Positions 1 to 13,512 are shown, counted from the stretch's first letter. The stretch: 64,000 nt of DNA from Leucaena leucocephala (GCA_037074615.1 CM073558.1:17343001-17407000); one strand, 5' to 3'. The notes: a model not told the origin generated them from the sequence alone. Numbers and translations: made by a program.

Positions 1-2099
1 CTTCTGAATAGTTCTATTGGTTAATTTGATGCTAAACCAACGTATAAATGATAAAGCTAAAAATATTTGTTACTTGCAATTTTTAAATCCTAAATCTAAA
101 ACCTAAAACCCCAAATATTGCCTACAAAAACCTAAAAAAATGTGAAAAAAAACTCCAAACAGTTGTTGACTTCATTGATATATACGCATGTGCGAGTATA
201 TCAGCAAAGCAACAATGATTTTATGTTTGCCAATTGGAACAATTATATGAATGAGACATATGATTGTAAATTCTAAACTTTTTGCTTGGTATCCCATTGA
301 TCTTATTTGTGCAACTCATAAATTATCCTCTCTCTTTTTTTACGTTTGACAAACCCATATATATATATATATATATATCATTTTAATAGGTTTTAGTCAT
401 TATCTTAATCTTAATCTTTAATTGTATTATTTATAATATGGATGTTTGTTATTAGTTCCTCATCTTCAAACTCATGCGAGCTTCTATACAATTGAAACAT
501 CATGTCTGCTACTAGTTAACGCCTCCAGCACTTGGGTTTATCTATACAAAAAAATTATGGTTGTGATGAAATTCATAAACTAGAAAAAAAAAGTTCAAGG
601 CAAATTAAATAAGATTTTGAGCTAAGAAACTTTACCACATTCTATGTAGATAATGAGCCTCATGTTTTGAAGTGGGTATCTTTGTGTCTAGAAAATTTTC
701 TTTTGCTAATCTCGTATATTTGCATATTCCTATTCTACATCCTTAGAGACCGCGGAAGTTTGACGACATTACTAGTCGGGCTCATTTGGCTCGCTGCTTT
801 CATTTGAATCAATTTCTTCATCTTTCTCAACACCAAGAATGTGAAAAAACGAAGCTAAAACGAGGGAGATATAGCTGTTCGAAGTTGGATGATGGGGAGG
901 CTCCGAAACGAGTCAACGGGGCAGGCAGGTAACCATTTTGGAGGTTGAAGCAGAATTGAGCATGTCATGTCATTGTTAGTGCCACGTCATCAAACCTATT
1001 GACGGGTCAATGCAGCCATGTTAGAGTGAAACTTCAGCAGTCAGCTTCCACCTCATCAAGTCAACATTCAGGTTGACCTTTGACCGATGAACAGTTAAAC
1101 GTTGACCGTTAACCAAATAACAAAATTAAAAAACAAAAAAGTATTTTCTTTCTCAGTCTCTTAGGTGAATGACGCATACCTCGGGCCGCGACTGGGATAC
1201 ATTCCCATGCCATTGTCTTCAATTTTTGGGCTTTTGGAACCTTCCAGAAGTGTTGGAGGGTGCATACAGTGTCCTTTTTGGACCTTATTAGATTTTAAAA
1301 ATCCTTAAATTCATAATCTACGCATTGAAATGTTATTTACTTGTTTTTTTGACAAGTTGTGAGCAATTTTTGATCTTTTTTTTTTGTTGGTGTTTTGCAC
1401 ATGGAAAATTTCCCAAAAAATCTTAAAAATTATATTAAATCAATACAATAATTTGATGCCTACCGTTAAGCTGTGGCAAGCCATAGGACAAGGTCAGAGG
1501 ATTGCAAAAGTGCAAACCATTTTCCTATTACACCATAATAGGAAGTGAGGTGTACCCCAAACTCCAACTAATTAATAATAAAAAACTTTGAAATATGCAG
1601 CAATTTAAATATGTAAAACTTATTAAAATTAATAACCAAACCTCCCAAACCTTCAACCACATTGAAGAGATTGAGGCTAAAGATATTGATCATCCCTTTT
1701 CACAAGTGATGTGATAAGTAATTTTCTAAAAGTGGATGTTGACTTCTACACCAACATATTAGTGAGACTATAAGAAAGGTTGAACGCAAGATAAGATGCT
1801 ACATAGGCAACTAGGCCAAAAGGGCCCTAAGTGACACCAAACCCAAAGCATAAAATAGTAATATAAGACTTTTTCTTGAATGTTCTCTTTGATTGAATTT
1901 TGTCATTTAATTCTTTCTTTGACATTGAATTATGTGAATACTCTTTGTCTCAGAACATTCATTCAATTATCTATACATAAACATCTAGTTATTGTTTTCG
2001 ATTGTATAGCTGCTTTATTAGAGTGGGAGCTTATGGAACATGTTATCCATAAATCCAAAAGGGGAAGTGTTTAAGTAAAATTAAGATTAGGAGTTTGAT
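1..2099. other. AT-rich region, no gene recognised
   Basis: No open frame here resembles a known protein. A short (TA)n run lies near 358-378. Around 1000-1115 several TTGAC cores (W-box like) occur within about 110 bases, on both strands. The sequence from about 760 to 1270 is more GC-rich than its surroundings and may be an old LTR or gag/pol scrap, but I could not identify it. The 5' LTR expected for the Copia element to the right is not evident. Confidence 0.5.
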
Positions 2100-5000
2100 C
2101 AGCTAATTAGCATGAGTGGGATCAGAGCTAACATAGTTGACTCCCAAATATGAAACTAGTAAATTTATCATCTAATTAATCTTGCTCTTACTTGAACAAG
2201 TATAAATTGTATACCGAATTCATAATCGTCTATATGATTGAATATTGACAACAAGTCTATTCAGCTGAGCTTACTAAACAAAAAAGCTCAATGGAGATAA
2301 CAATAGAACAGGATATCATAAAATCTCTTATGAAATGTCCTACTAACAACTCTTATCACTTTAAGGCTGAAGTTATCTGAAGGATATAGGAAGCTCATGG
2401 CTACCTTAAAAAGGAAAGAACAATATTACTTGGATCATCACACTTAATACAAGGTCCAATGACATTATCTGAGCAAAACAACATAGGTTAAGAAGTGATG
2501 AATTTGATGAAACCCGTGTCACAAATAACTTAGCAAAGTTTTGACACTCAAGAGCTACAATCTAACACATCAAATTAGGCACCACATAAGGTAAATGTCA
2601 AATAAGATGACTAGGTAAATAAGCCAGATAGGCCATACTCTTTCCAATAAATAATAAGTGCATGTTATTACAAGGTTTCTCCTAGTGAGCGAGAGCATAA
2701 TAAAGTTAAACCTTACTTCAAAAAAAAATATATCGTCACCCTTAGTGATGTGATTCGCTACATTAAGCTTGATATTCAAAGATTAAAGAATTCAAAGTCT
2801 ATCAGCCATGCATGCTTAACTATAGATGCAGAGGATTCATCCTCTAAAACCTGAGTTTAATAAAGCCAATTGGCTAATGATGATACTATACCTAGTAAAG
2901 TTCAATTACAACTCTTGCTAAAAGAAAAAACATATTGGTTATAAACAACGAAATGAGCTGGAATTCCTCGTATTTCACATGTGCAACTAGCAATGTTTTA
3001 TAGTTGAAGCTAATCCTTTAGCAGATTATAGACTTAGGGACAACAAACCATATAAGTAGAGCTTTTACTGATTCTCATTGGTTCCCATCAAAGAAACAAG
3101 TGACTCTTGATTAAGAACAGCACAAGAATAGATGCCAAAGAGATTAGAACATGTATGTTAACTCTACAAAAAGAACCCCCTAATACTAACCAATCTACTC
3201 TATGTTCCATACAACTGATTGAATCTTGCACCTTTTACCTCTTTAGTTAAGAACTGATAAGTTATGGGACTGACTTTCTAAAATTTGTTTTAGATAGTTG
3301 TTCTTATCTTGGAAACAATGATTCTAGATCATGTCACACTATATCATACTAAAATGGGGACACATTGATTAAAATAGAATTATCAAACTAGCAAAAGAAA
3401 AATTACCAAATTATATCCTTGTGTGAACATGGTCTGTTGACAAGACATCATGAAGACATTTTGAAAAAGCAACCAAATGCGAACATCCTCTATAGTTGGT
3501 ACACTTTTGATGTTTGTAGTCCTATGAATGTAAGGAAAACACTAGTCTAATTAAGTTTCAGACTCTTTATGAACAAAGGATTGATAGACAACTATTAGTC
3601 TAAGGCACATGGTTTGACCTATGATGGCACTAGTAGAATTACCAATCTTGTATTGGAGGAACGAACTACTAATTGTTGCCCTCATAACTAATAGAGTTCC
3701 TATTAATTAGTCACAACTAGGCCTTATGAATGATAGACGAGTTATAATAAGACTTAACTGTCTTAAGACCAAGAGGGTCAATAGCCAATATCCATGATTC
3801 TTCCTATAATGTGGGAAATTAAGGCTAGAAAATAAGTAGTACATGTTCATCAAATACTCTAAAGGGGAACATCTTTATTGGTGAAAATAATGATAGCTCA
3901 GTGACTAAGAAACTCAAAAGACACAACATTCTTTGGAACCAAATTATCTAGAAAGGAGAGCATTAATCATATTGAATTTCTTTATAAGAATAAAGGTAAA
4001 GAGGAACTAACAAGTATTCCTCAGTCCACTTATTCTAGTGGGAGGGTTGAGCTATTTTCACAACAAAAAGACACAAGAGGCAAGAGGTAAAAGGTAAAAT
4101 GTTATAAGGAGATACGAGGAGTCATAATCACAATAAGAAGATACGAGAAGATCTCATCCAAATAGAGGAAAGAGAGTCTTGTACAATAAACCCTATTACG
4201 GAGAAGAAAATAGGACGAATCCTTTAAGAGAAGTGTAGCTCTCATTGTTAGTACAGAAAATGACAATCAAAGCCCTAAAAGTGTGCAAGGGCCTCTAAGA
4301 GGACATGCTAAATAAAAATAGTAAAAGGCCATACAAGAGGAAATTGATTCCAAACAAGTGAAAGAATCAATTGATCTATCACCTAGCCAAAAGATAATTG
4401 AGAACAAGAGGGTTATCAAATAAAAGGTGAATGTATTGATTGACAAACTTGAGGTACATTTAATAGCTAAGGGGTACACACAACAAAAAAATGTAACGAT
4501 GCCTTCACCCATCGTATGTTTTAACTTTATAAAGCTAGTTTTTTACAATGGTATCGAGTTTAGGCTTGGAATTACATCGAGTGGATATAAATACCACATC
4601 TTTAAATGAGAAATTAGATTATGTACTCTATATGAAGCAACTTATGTCCATTTTTGGTGAAATAATCATCTATGTATTGGTACATAAGGTTTCATAGATT
4701 ATTAAAAATGACTATAAAGCGTATAGCAAGAGACTAGGAGATAATTTTGAGTTATTTTATCCCTTTATGTCAATCACATAGTAATAGTAGAAACAAGTTT
4801 AAAGAAAGTTAAGACAATCAAGGATTGATTATCCTTGAACTTGGAGACAAAGAACATGGACAAAGCATAATATATCGTAGAGCTAAGATAAGTAGAGATC
4901 ACATGAGGAAACTACTATCTTTATCACATAAGACTTGCACAAGTAGAACCTTCAACTGCCTCGACATCTCATATTATAAACCCATAGACACTCTTAGAGT

Positions 5001-6667
5001 TAAAGGATACAACCTAAATGAGGTTATGCATCCTCCAAAGGAATCTAACATAGAATATAATGAAGAGTCTCATACTTAAGAGCAGTTGTAACTCAAAGTA
5101 TACAGTACTATATATGAGACCAAATACATGTTATGCAATTGGGCTTGTGAGTCATTTTAGTCTAATCTAGAAAATTAACACTAGAAAGCCATGAAAAGGA
5201 TTACGAGACACATGCGAAGGTGTTCCTATTGAATGATAGAGTTGGGGAAGCTAGAAATAGACAAGTGTGTCTTTGTTTTCATGGAATTAGAATAGAGAGC
5301 GTGTTCTACCACTATTAGTCATATGACTCTAGATATTCCTAGAGTGACTATGAATAAATGGTGAATATTTAAGAGGGTCCGATTATGACAAACCGTGATA
5401 GCCAAGCGGGGCTTGTGCTAAGATTCCTCACTATCATAAGTATGAATAGATACATAGGCATGGATTATCTCTATGTGAGAGATACGATTACTAAGAAGCA
5501 AATAACAATTCATACCTCTCTACCCACAAAGAACTAGTAGATCCCTTTTACAAAACCCATAGTTAGTAAGACGAGCAAAGACTTTAGGCATATGAAAACG
5601 ATAAGGTCTTGGACTCCTTTTATTTGAGAATAAAAGAAATTCATTCCCATTATGTATGTCATATGTAAATACATACATATGTGTACATGGTATATAATAA
5701 CTAACATGTTGTATAGGTAAAGGTAGCTCACTCACACAATCAATCATCTTCCAATGACCATACGAGACATGGAAGGTTAGATAGTAAGTAGTCACCATGA
5801 GATGATCGAGAATAACTACTACATCAATGTTGCCTCTATGAAATTGAGATGAGATTTGCATGAGGCATTGGATTGAATCATGTATGTATGCGATTCATGA
5901 AGCTTGTGGCAAAATAAGAACTCTTCACTTATGAGATGTCTAGAGATTTCTGTTAGAAGTTTGGGTTCAAAGAGAACATTTGGGAACTAAAGTTTGTACG
6001 GTGTCATCAAAACCAAAAACAAAAAATATAGATTGGATATCATAGCATGCAATTCATACTACACATGCTTATAAAACTGCAACAAGGAACGTGGATGGAA
6101 GATCCCTGTTCCATCATAATGTGAGTCCTATGAAGGAAATCCAAACCTTCCACAATACCCTTAAGAGAACTCAGCCTAGTGTCAGCTTCTTTAGCTTAAT
6201 TCCAATTGGTCATAAGTGATTCGTCCTAGCAGGGTCAATATTGGGAAAGCAATTGAGTCAATGACAATTGATGCTTAGTCAGGAGGATGACTTACTTTGA
6301 AGTACATAACTGAACTGGTGTCTATATATAATGTCCCTTACAGGTCATTCAAACAACTAGTAAGTGTGGACATCACACGTACAAGAAGGCTATCTAAGTA
6401 ACAGAGATGAAATTGTCTCTTTTACTTGAGAGGGATTATATAAGCCATGAGTAAGGTTTATGGGTGAGTTTAGGGCATCTGAGACTATATATATCCTTAT
6501 GCAAGTATATCAAGGATGTCCTTGTGTACTGATATAGTCTTAGGGACTTCTAGTACATAAGCATTAAAATTGAAGATGTCAAATACCACGCGGTCACGAC
6601 AGACACCAAGTATGAAGCAAGAGAGATAAATCATATAATGATAGACCTATCAAATGCGACTGGGAGA
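2100..6667 (+). mobile_element. Decayed Ty1/Copia internal region (gag-pol remnant)
   Basis: This is the internal part of a Copia retrotransposon, riddled with stops and frameshifts. A primer-binding-site-like TGGGATCAGAGC lies near 2117 (canonical TGGTATCAGAGC). A protease-like IDLGTTNHIS is encoded at 3028-3057. The start of reverse transcriptase, with AKGYTQ, is at about 4465-4482. A late RT segment reading like 'YMRPNTCYAIG' follows near 5110, and the RNase H tail with RYIGMDYLYVRDTITKKQ is at about 5447-5505. About 1 kb without recognisable coding separates pol from the 3' LTR. The order PR, RT, RNase H on the plus strand fits Copia. No 5' LTR was found, so the left boundary is approximate. 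No reading frame is long enough to be functional. Confidence 0.75.
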
Positions 6668-7187
6668 TGTTAGACTTAGGTTTGGATCTACCTTAATTAG
6701 ACGGACTATTTGATACAGGAGACTGAGTCAAATATAATAACTAACATGATACTAAGAATAAGCAAGATATTCCCCTGCTTAAATATAATATAAATTAAAT
6801 AGAGAATTTAATTTATATATAATAATCCATATGAATAATATGAGATTATATCCTGTATATAAGATATTATAATTAGTAATTCAAATAGAATATCTTATTC
6901 TGTCATATGAGATTCTAAGGAGATTGTATCAACTATTGGGATATTTTGTGTTCCCAAAATATCACTAGACACTACTATAAATAGAGGCTCTTAACCACAG
7001 TTGAAACTCACCCCAACTATTGAGTTATCATGCTTTCTCTTTTCTTATCTCTTGTGTGGTAATCTAAAATTATGTTATAGTAATATAAGTTTGTGTGAGC
7101 ATTAGTGGTTCAACTTATGGAGCTTCGAAGGTTTGACATAGATTTGCCCTAGTATGATCCTAATTCATACCCATTTATTTTCTAACA
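6668..7187 (+). mobile_element. Copia 3' LTR (520 bp)
   Basis: The LTR opens with TGTTAGA and closes with its exact reverse complement TCTAACA. It is preceded by a polypurine-tract-like gactgggaga at 6658-6667, where a 3' LTR should begin. A TATA-like tataaatagagg lies at about 6975, as expected for an LTR promoter. The base after the LTR begins a fragment of a reductase gene, so the element integrated beside or into that fragment. No partner LTR with the same termini was seen upstream. Confidence 0.8.
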
Positions 7188-7558
7188 GTGACAACTAACA
7201 ATGTAGCTGTATATGTAAGAATCAAATATCACAAATTTTGACCATCAGAATGTAAAAGTATGAGATGTACATATAATGCAGATGATCCTGATCCTTAATA
7301 TCAATCTCTAGTAATAACCACTACTTGTTTTCCAGCTTTTCGACTAGTATAGAGGCTAACCAAAGTCAGAGGGCCATTCTTAGGCCTTCAACTATATCTT
7401 CCACATAAGCTATCTTCCCTTCTTTGATAAGAGGTAATATGAACTCTAAAAATTTAGGATAAAAGTTATAATGATCACTTGCAATAAATCCCTATACACG
7501 AACTCTCCTAAAAATGAGTTGTACAAGATTTGTTATGCCATCAGGTTGATCAAGATTA
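7188..7558 (-). pseudogene. 2-alkenal/double-bond reductase, displaced last-exon fragment
   Basis: On the minus strand this matches the 3' flank and most of exon 5 of the reductase copies at 34595-34973 and 38846-39224. It shares the downstream run beginning gtgacaactaacaa and the coding part corresponding to 'EGKIAYVEDIVEGL'. The reading frame is broken and the upstream exons are absent. Similarity stops abruptly at about 7558, where the relatives continue with a further coding segment. It looks closer to the 34.6 kb pseudogene than to the intact gene, because both share the same 3' flank. It cannot encode an enzyme. Its left edge coincides with the end of the Copia LTR. Confidence 0.8.
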
Positions 7559-8538
7559 TCTAAAACCTTAGGTTTAAATTATAGTTTGATCCAAAAGCCC
7601 TTTTAGATAAATATAACTATTTGTTTTAAAAAAATTTAAACAAAAATTTAGGTCAGAAATCCTTTTTAAATGGCGATTTCAAAGCCATTCAAATATACCC
7701 TTTAGCTTTTTGAAGAATTCCTGCCTTGGCCATAAAACAAATTGTTTTCTGGCTTGGTCATTATATTGACTAACTTGTTTCCTAGCTTCTCTACATTCCT
7801 AAAATTTCTAGAAGTAACTGCTTTTACATACTATTTCTCTCTGGCCGATACCCTAAAACTAAGCTGATCAGTACTCAATCTCCCCTCTCCTGCCCCACAC
7901 CACCCCCCGGGTTTCAACGCTCTCCATCAATGGAGGCTCGCGGAGAATCCAAATAATGTATTGGTGAATCCCTACTTCTTGAATTCTATCTAATAGCTTT
8001 ATCAATATTTTTACTAGCCATATTGTTTCTCTTATGATGCAAGAAGCTAGTCTTATCCTAATATAATTTATCATCTTTATAGTGCTTCTAAATCTCTTAA
8101 CTCCATGATTGAAGAACCAAAGCTAAATAGATGAAGGCCTGAACACTCATCTGTAAAAGACTCTTCCTTTTGAATTATTGGGTTAGGCATATCCACTTAT
8201 CTATAAGTGGGAAATTTAAGCAACGTTGCATAAATATATACATACATGTGAGTTATGGTTGTGCTAGTAGTGTTTTGAGGTATTAAATGGGCAAGTTGGC
8301 TAATTGAATGATATATTTCCATAGGCACTTGCTTATCCCTCTAATTATATAATTATATATATATATACATCATATGTGTTTTTATATACATGAATACCAT
8401 GTTACTTTACAATTTTTAATCATGTTGGTGCTTTTTAAGAAAGATTTCTCAACATCTTTTTTCTTGCCACTTCGGCATATAATTTTCCATTTCTCCTTGT
8501 TAATATTTTCTTTGGAAAGATGTAGATTTTATTGATTT
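7559..8538. other. AT-rich spacer, nothing recognised
   Basis: No coding similarity was seen. It includes a C-rich patch at about 7882-7915 and (TA)n runs near 8346-8370. The last five bases (gattt, 8534-8538) look like the left target-site copy for the solo LTR that follows. Confidence 0.4.
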
Positions 8539-10801
8539 TGTTATGGCCTAATAATTTTAGTAAAAAAATAAATTTAAAAAAATAAAAAATAATAAATAAA
8601 TACAATTGAGAAATGGAATATGTATATATTTGGTGCAAGGAATTTCAGTATAATAAGGTTAGCATAGTGGCCAGAAGGCGCAGGCTGTAGCATTGGGTTC
8701 TGTATTCGAATTCCAGCTATAGCAGAAGTGTGGATTTATTTTCATTTTCTAACTCATGAATTTACCATTTTGCCCCTCCCGTCTTTTCTTCCTGTAGTCG
8801 TACCCTTTATTTATTTCCTCTAAATTTCTTCAGTAGCTGCAAGGGATAAAGGACAGGGAGAGAGCGGTGACATAGAGAAGTTTACGCCACTGGTACCATG
8901 TGATTCATTCTTTATTGTGTTCCATCAATCTCTCGTCGTGTCATCACCACTGGTGTGTTGTGTCATTAGGTAGGTTCCAGTTTTACCAATAAATAGAGCC
9001 AACAGGGAGAAATTTGGGTTGTCACGGAGAAATCAGGAGAGAAATCATGTTGTATAGCGAGGTGGTGTGGTGATTAGCATTGTTGGGAGTCTCTGTTCTG
9101 GAGTTCTATTTGCTTGGACACCATCGTGTTTGGGTGTTGTCGCTGCTGTGTATGTTATATTCACTGTAGCAATTTCCAAATCCTCAATCCTCTTCCTTTC
9201 TGTTTGTCATGGCCTATAGGCATGGCAGATGCATGAAACTATGCGAGAAGGACAGTAGGTAGGGGAGGTAGTGTTTGGGGCCAAGCAGAGCTATGGTAAG
9301 TGTAGCATGAATCTCTACCAGTGATGCTTACCCAGTGGTCTTTGTCTGTTGTCGTGCAAGTATTGAGATTTTTGGCCATTCTTCTCCTTTATTTTCTATC
9401 TTAATCAGTAGTGATTGCTTTGGGATACTCTGTGTTGTGGCCGCCAACTCCCCTATTCTGATTTGTGTCTATGTAATTGATTCACCAAAGTTGTGTTAGA
9501 GGCCATGAGTTGAGGAGTTTTGTAGTCTCTGTTGTGTGTGTGATCCCTGTGTGATGTGTTTATGTTTTTGGCAAATTAGTATTCTGCTGTTGCGTGTGGT
9601 ATTGCCCGACTCTTCTTCTCTTGACTAATTGTTATTTATGAAATTTCCATTACTCCTCTGTTTCTCCATGTGTTCTGTTGAATATGTGTGTGGGTAAAAC
9701 TATGAGGAAAGAAGAAAATACAGAGGTTTGCGGCTGTGTGGGACTTGCAGTTATTGGATTTGGTTATTTGGATTAAGTGGGAATGGCGTTGCTGTGAGAA
9801 TTTTTTTGTTGTTGTGAATGTATATGTTTATGCTGGGCGTGCATGCTCTGGGAAGTCCCTGTGTATTTATGTGTGTAGTAATGATATCAAAGGAAAGAGG
9901 AAATAAACATGTGGTTAAGTGGAGTTTCTACTATTGCTGTATGAATTATCTATGGTCATGTTTTATGCTTTGTATGTGCCATGGAGATATATGTATATAT
10001 TTATACTACACCCAAGTGGCTGTGATACTGTAATGTATGTATGTGTAGATGATGTAAGTAGAGATATGGTTTGAATTTGAAAAGGAAGTGGTTGGATTAA
10101 ACAATGGGAAAATGGTCAACAATTATAGAATTGGATATTTTACTTATTGAAGTTAGATGCTTTAATGTATGTAAAGAGACACTGAAGCAGGGAGGAAATT
10201 CAAGTACCAAATCAAGCAGGTTGAAGCTAAGGTTGAATGGAAATATTAGAGAACTGTTAGTGCGAGGATTGGAGCTTGGGTGAAGTTTTAGAACGTATGT
10301 GTTGAGTCTATGATTGAAGGGGTGATGTCATTCACTTAAATTGAAATAATAGATTAAAGATGAATTATTCCCTGAAATATAAATGTTTACAGAAAGGTTT
10401 GCGTAAAATTAAAAAACATTATGAAATACATTTTTCAGCATGATTATGCATTGTTGATTTTCACATTTTTAATCATATTTTTTTGGGACGTTATTCACGA
10501 GTAGATTATTTGGCTTCAGATAATGCAAGTGACCATAATCCTCCCGCTGAGCAGTAAAGAGCCTCATGGCCAATCCAAAGCGTTGTTTTTTACAAAGATT
10601 TTTTTTTATGTAATTACATTTCTTAAGAACTTGTATTATTTTGAAAGAGGTAAAAGCTCCACATAAACCTTAAAAGGGAATCTGTTTATTTTTGGGAAAC
10701 GTTATGGAAACTTTGAACATTGCATTTGAGGTTTTAGGCTTTCAGAATGTGATACTATTCATATTCTGTGCTAATTACAATCTAAATTTCAGGACGTGAC
10801 A
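8539..10801 (+). mobile_element. Solo LTR 1 of a long-LTR Gypsy-like family (2263 bp)
   Basis: It begins TGTTATGGCC and ends GGACGTGACA, with imperfect 5-bp target duplications gattt (8534-8538) and tattt (10802-10806). A second, longer copy at 12867-16443 shares both termini in inverted orientation. A tRNA-like module with A- and B-box resemblance lies at about 8655-8715, and a TATA-like aataaatag is near 8988. I took the plus strand as sense because of the TATA box and because the GACGTGACA end resembles chromovirus LTR ends that abut the primer site; this orientation is an inference. No internal region remains. The length and ends suggest a Tekay/Del-like chromovirus, but without pol this cannot be settled. 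Confidence 0.65.
8655..8718 (+). other. tRNA-like (Pol III A/B box) module in solo LTR 1
   Basis: The sequence carries an A-box-like ttagcatagtggcc and, about 40 bases later, a B-box-like tattcgaattcc (consensus GGTTCGANTCC). It does not fold convincingly as a complete tRNA. The equivalent part of solo LTR 2 (about 16290-16365, minus strand) has the same arrangement, so the module belongs to the family and was not a separate insertion in one copy. Confidence 0.45.
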
Positions 10802-11759
10802 TATTTAAACTCCATATTTTCTATCATATATTTTTTTAATAACACTAGGGCTTTTTTAATCTTCCCTAGTATTTTTTTAGTCTCTAACCTTATTTTATTT
10901 AATCTCTTTCTTGTTAAAGAGTTGCACTTGGTTGAGGTTCTCTTTGATGATATATTTAGGGTGGAGCAATTGAATCCTCTAGAAAGCAAAAAATCCTTTG
11001 ATAGAGGTAACCAACAATAGATTCAGGTACTTCCATATAGCTCAAATAACATCAATCAATGTTGTGACATTAAATTATTGAAGATGATGATAGTTCATTG
11101 GGTATGGATTTCTCAGGCAAAAGGCAGAGTCTAGCAAGTGTGAGACGATGGATTCTTATAGTGATTGTTATAGCGAAGAGAGTGAGGGTGACAAGTTATG
11201 GAGGTGATAAGATAATTAACATGGAGTAAGATGATGTATATATATATAGTTAATGACAATGAAGATTCTTCAAGTATAGTTCTCTAACACCACCTTCACC
11301 ACCACTTAGCCGTCTTAAATGGGAGGCACGTGACTGTGGGGAGTGCGATGACTTTAGATGTGATGCTTACTGCTGTCAACGGGGAAGAAGAAGTTGTTTG
11401 ATGTATTGTTACAGCTGAACTCGTACTCGTACTGGCCAGATAACTGAAGGTACGAGGTTCTATCATGGGGAAGAAGAAAATTAGGTTGTGTTTATCCTTT
11501 AATCAGTGTATATTCTACAATCGTATATTCTACAATCACCTGTAGGTGCATGAATATTCAGGTCTATTTCACTTTTCTTATTTATATATTTATTTATTTT
11601 TAAGCCATCCTTATTGGTGGAGGCACTACCTTCTTGGTTCAACTTCAACCTAACGTGACTCTGTACATCCCTCACGTAAACCTCAGAATTTGCGATTTAA
11701 TATATAAAATAAAAACTCCTTATAAACCTCATTAGGAGGGGACAATATAGTCAACGCTG
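10802..11759. other. Spacer, nothing recognised
   Basis: Short open frames exist on both strands near 10790-11020 but have AT-rich, low-complexity composition and no recognisable motif. A small (TA)n run sits near 11236-11250. This stretch probably belongs to an older repeat. Confidence 0.35.
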
Positions 11760-12021
11760 ATTTTTCTCTAGTCTCTTTATTCAACAACTTGCTGGGCCGC
11801 CGCTGATTTCACTTTAGACGGTGACATCACTTTTGGCAGTGACTTCCATTTTGACTCTTTCTATTAAACTTTCAATGGCAATCTAATGTCATTGCTAATT
11901 GTTGACATTCAGCGACGACTTTTAATTGTTTCTGCGAATGCTTAAAGGCGATAGTCTCACAGGCAGCAATAGTCTTGAGCAGTGACTTTTGTTAACATTG
12001 AAAGTCAATTTTTTTGCAGTG
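11760..12021. mobile_element. Putative CACTA transposon terminus
   Basis: The sequence ends ttttttgcagtg at 12010-12021, which on the other strand reads CACTGCAAAAAA, the usual form of a CACTA-type terminal repeat. Inside the end are several copies of the short motif cagtgac/gtgac in both directions (for example near 11820, 11840 and 11980), as in CACTA subterminal regions. No matching opposite terminus and no transposase were found to the left. It is likely a truncated copy. Confidence 0.4.
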
Positions 12022-12379
12022 AATATTAATATGATATATATTATTGGAGGTATTTTGACTTTTTCGAATTAGATATTATAATTTCCTCCTTCAATTTGGC
12101 AATTCTTTAATTAACATTCCTTATATAATATAATTGTGTAGTAGTTGATGTGAGTCATAGTTATAATTTATTTATTTTTCTCAATTTCTTAAAATACATA
12201 AAAGTAAAATACCTTCATGCAAATCAATTTCATCAAGAGAAGTAATAAAAACAACAAAAACACAAGAAAATAACATTTTTAATCATTTAATTTATATAAT
12301 CAATTAAAGCATAAATGAGTAAAACAACTACAATAATTCTTATTAAACATGATAAATTCCCTAAAATAGATAGAAAATA

Positions 12380-12850
12380 ATATGATAAAATAGGGATTCA
12401 ACACATGGTCTCTAGGGAATACCATCTTGACACTTTGTCAACCACATCATCTAAGGGAACTTGATTTCCACTTCCACTAGATCATGAATTGCTACTTACT
12501 CCTAAAGTTGTAGGCAATACATGGGGTAGTACTCAAGCAATTGGAAGCAATGGGTAACCACTTCCACCACTTGGAGGAGCCATGGTAGAAGGAGGCAGCT
12601 GTGGTTTTAGCCCTGAAGTGCCATCGCACTAAGGCGATCCTCCATAATGATATGGCTCAGCAGGTAGAGATGGTGCACTATATCCAAGAGAAAAAACCAA
12701 ACCAGATCTACTAGATAGTAGTTCAAAGACATAGAATGGTGATCCATAGAATTGCTGGGTAGGAGGTGGTCCACTGGGTGCTGGCTGATGGACATTGAGT
12801 GGATAAATTTGAGGTGAAATATGTGGTGTATCCTCTACATGGTAACCCAT
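12380..12850 (-). pseudogene. Unidentified proline-rich coding-like remnant
   Basis: On the minus strand, 12629-12850 stays open and encodes a Pro/Gln/Tyr-rich segment containing NVHQPAPSGPPPTQQFYG. The frame continues leftward, with interruptions, into a Gly/Ser/Pro-rich part ending near 12400. Composition is unlike the random frames around it. It could be the low-complexity C-terminus of a transposon-encoded or plant mobile domain protein, but I do not recognise it. It lies between the CACTA-like end and solo LTR 2. No start codon or intron structure could be defined. Confidence 0.3.
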
Positions 12851-13512
12851 TAAAGATGGGAGTTGATGTCATATCCCAAAATTTGAACAGTACTAGCACA
12901 TAATATGGCTAATTTCATATTCCGTAAGCCTAAAACCTTAAATAAAACATTTAAAATGAAAATCATAATACGTTACAATTGATAAATCAAAAGCAAGTCC
13001 TCTGTAAGAACTCAGTAGAATTATTGTTGTATAACCGATCTCCCGATAATCCTACAACAGAATGCAAATGTTTAAATCCTCTATAATATTTTTCTAAAAT
13101 AACCAGAATATTTTCTAAGAACTCTGTGGAGCATTTACCCTTTTATCAAATATACATGTACTTTATAAATGATAATTACATCAAAAGTAGTCTTGTAAAA
13201 AATGACGCTTTGGGTCGGCAACGAGGCCCTTCACTGCTCAATAGGAGGATTAGGGTCAACTGCACTATCTAAAGCCAAATAATCTACTCATGAATAACGT
13301 CCCAAAAACACAATTTAAAAAATGCGAAATTAAACAATGCATAATCATGTTGAAAATGTATTTCATAACATTTTGTAATTTGATGCAAACCTTTTCGTAA
13401 ACATCTTTATTACAGGGGAAACAATTTGAAATAACCATTTCAAATTAGTTGTTTAAAAGCAATCCTTTCAAAATCACAATCTTTCCGTAGGACTTCAACA
13501 GAACGTAACCAA

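Noticed and set aside
1000..1115. Cluster of TTGAC (W-box) cores
   Set aside because: No gene follows within reach, and the area may be an LTR scrap; the motif is short and frequent.
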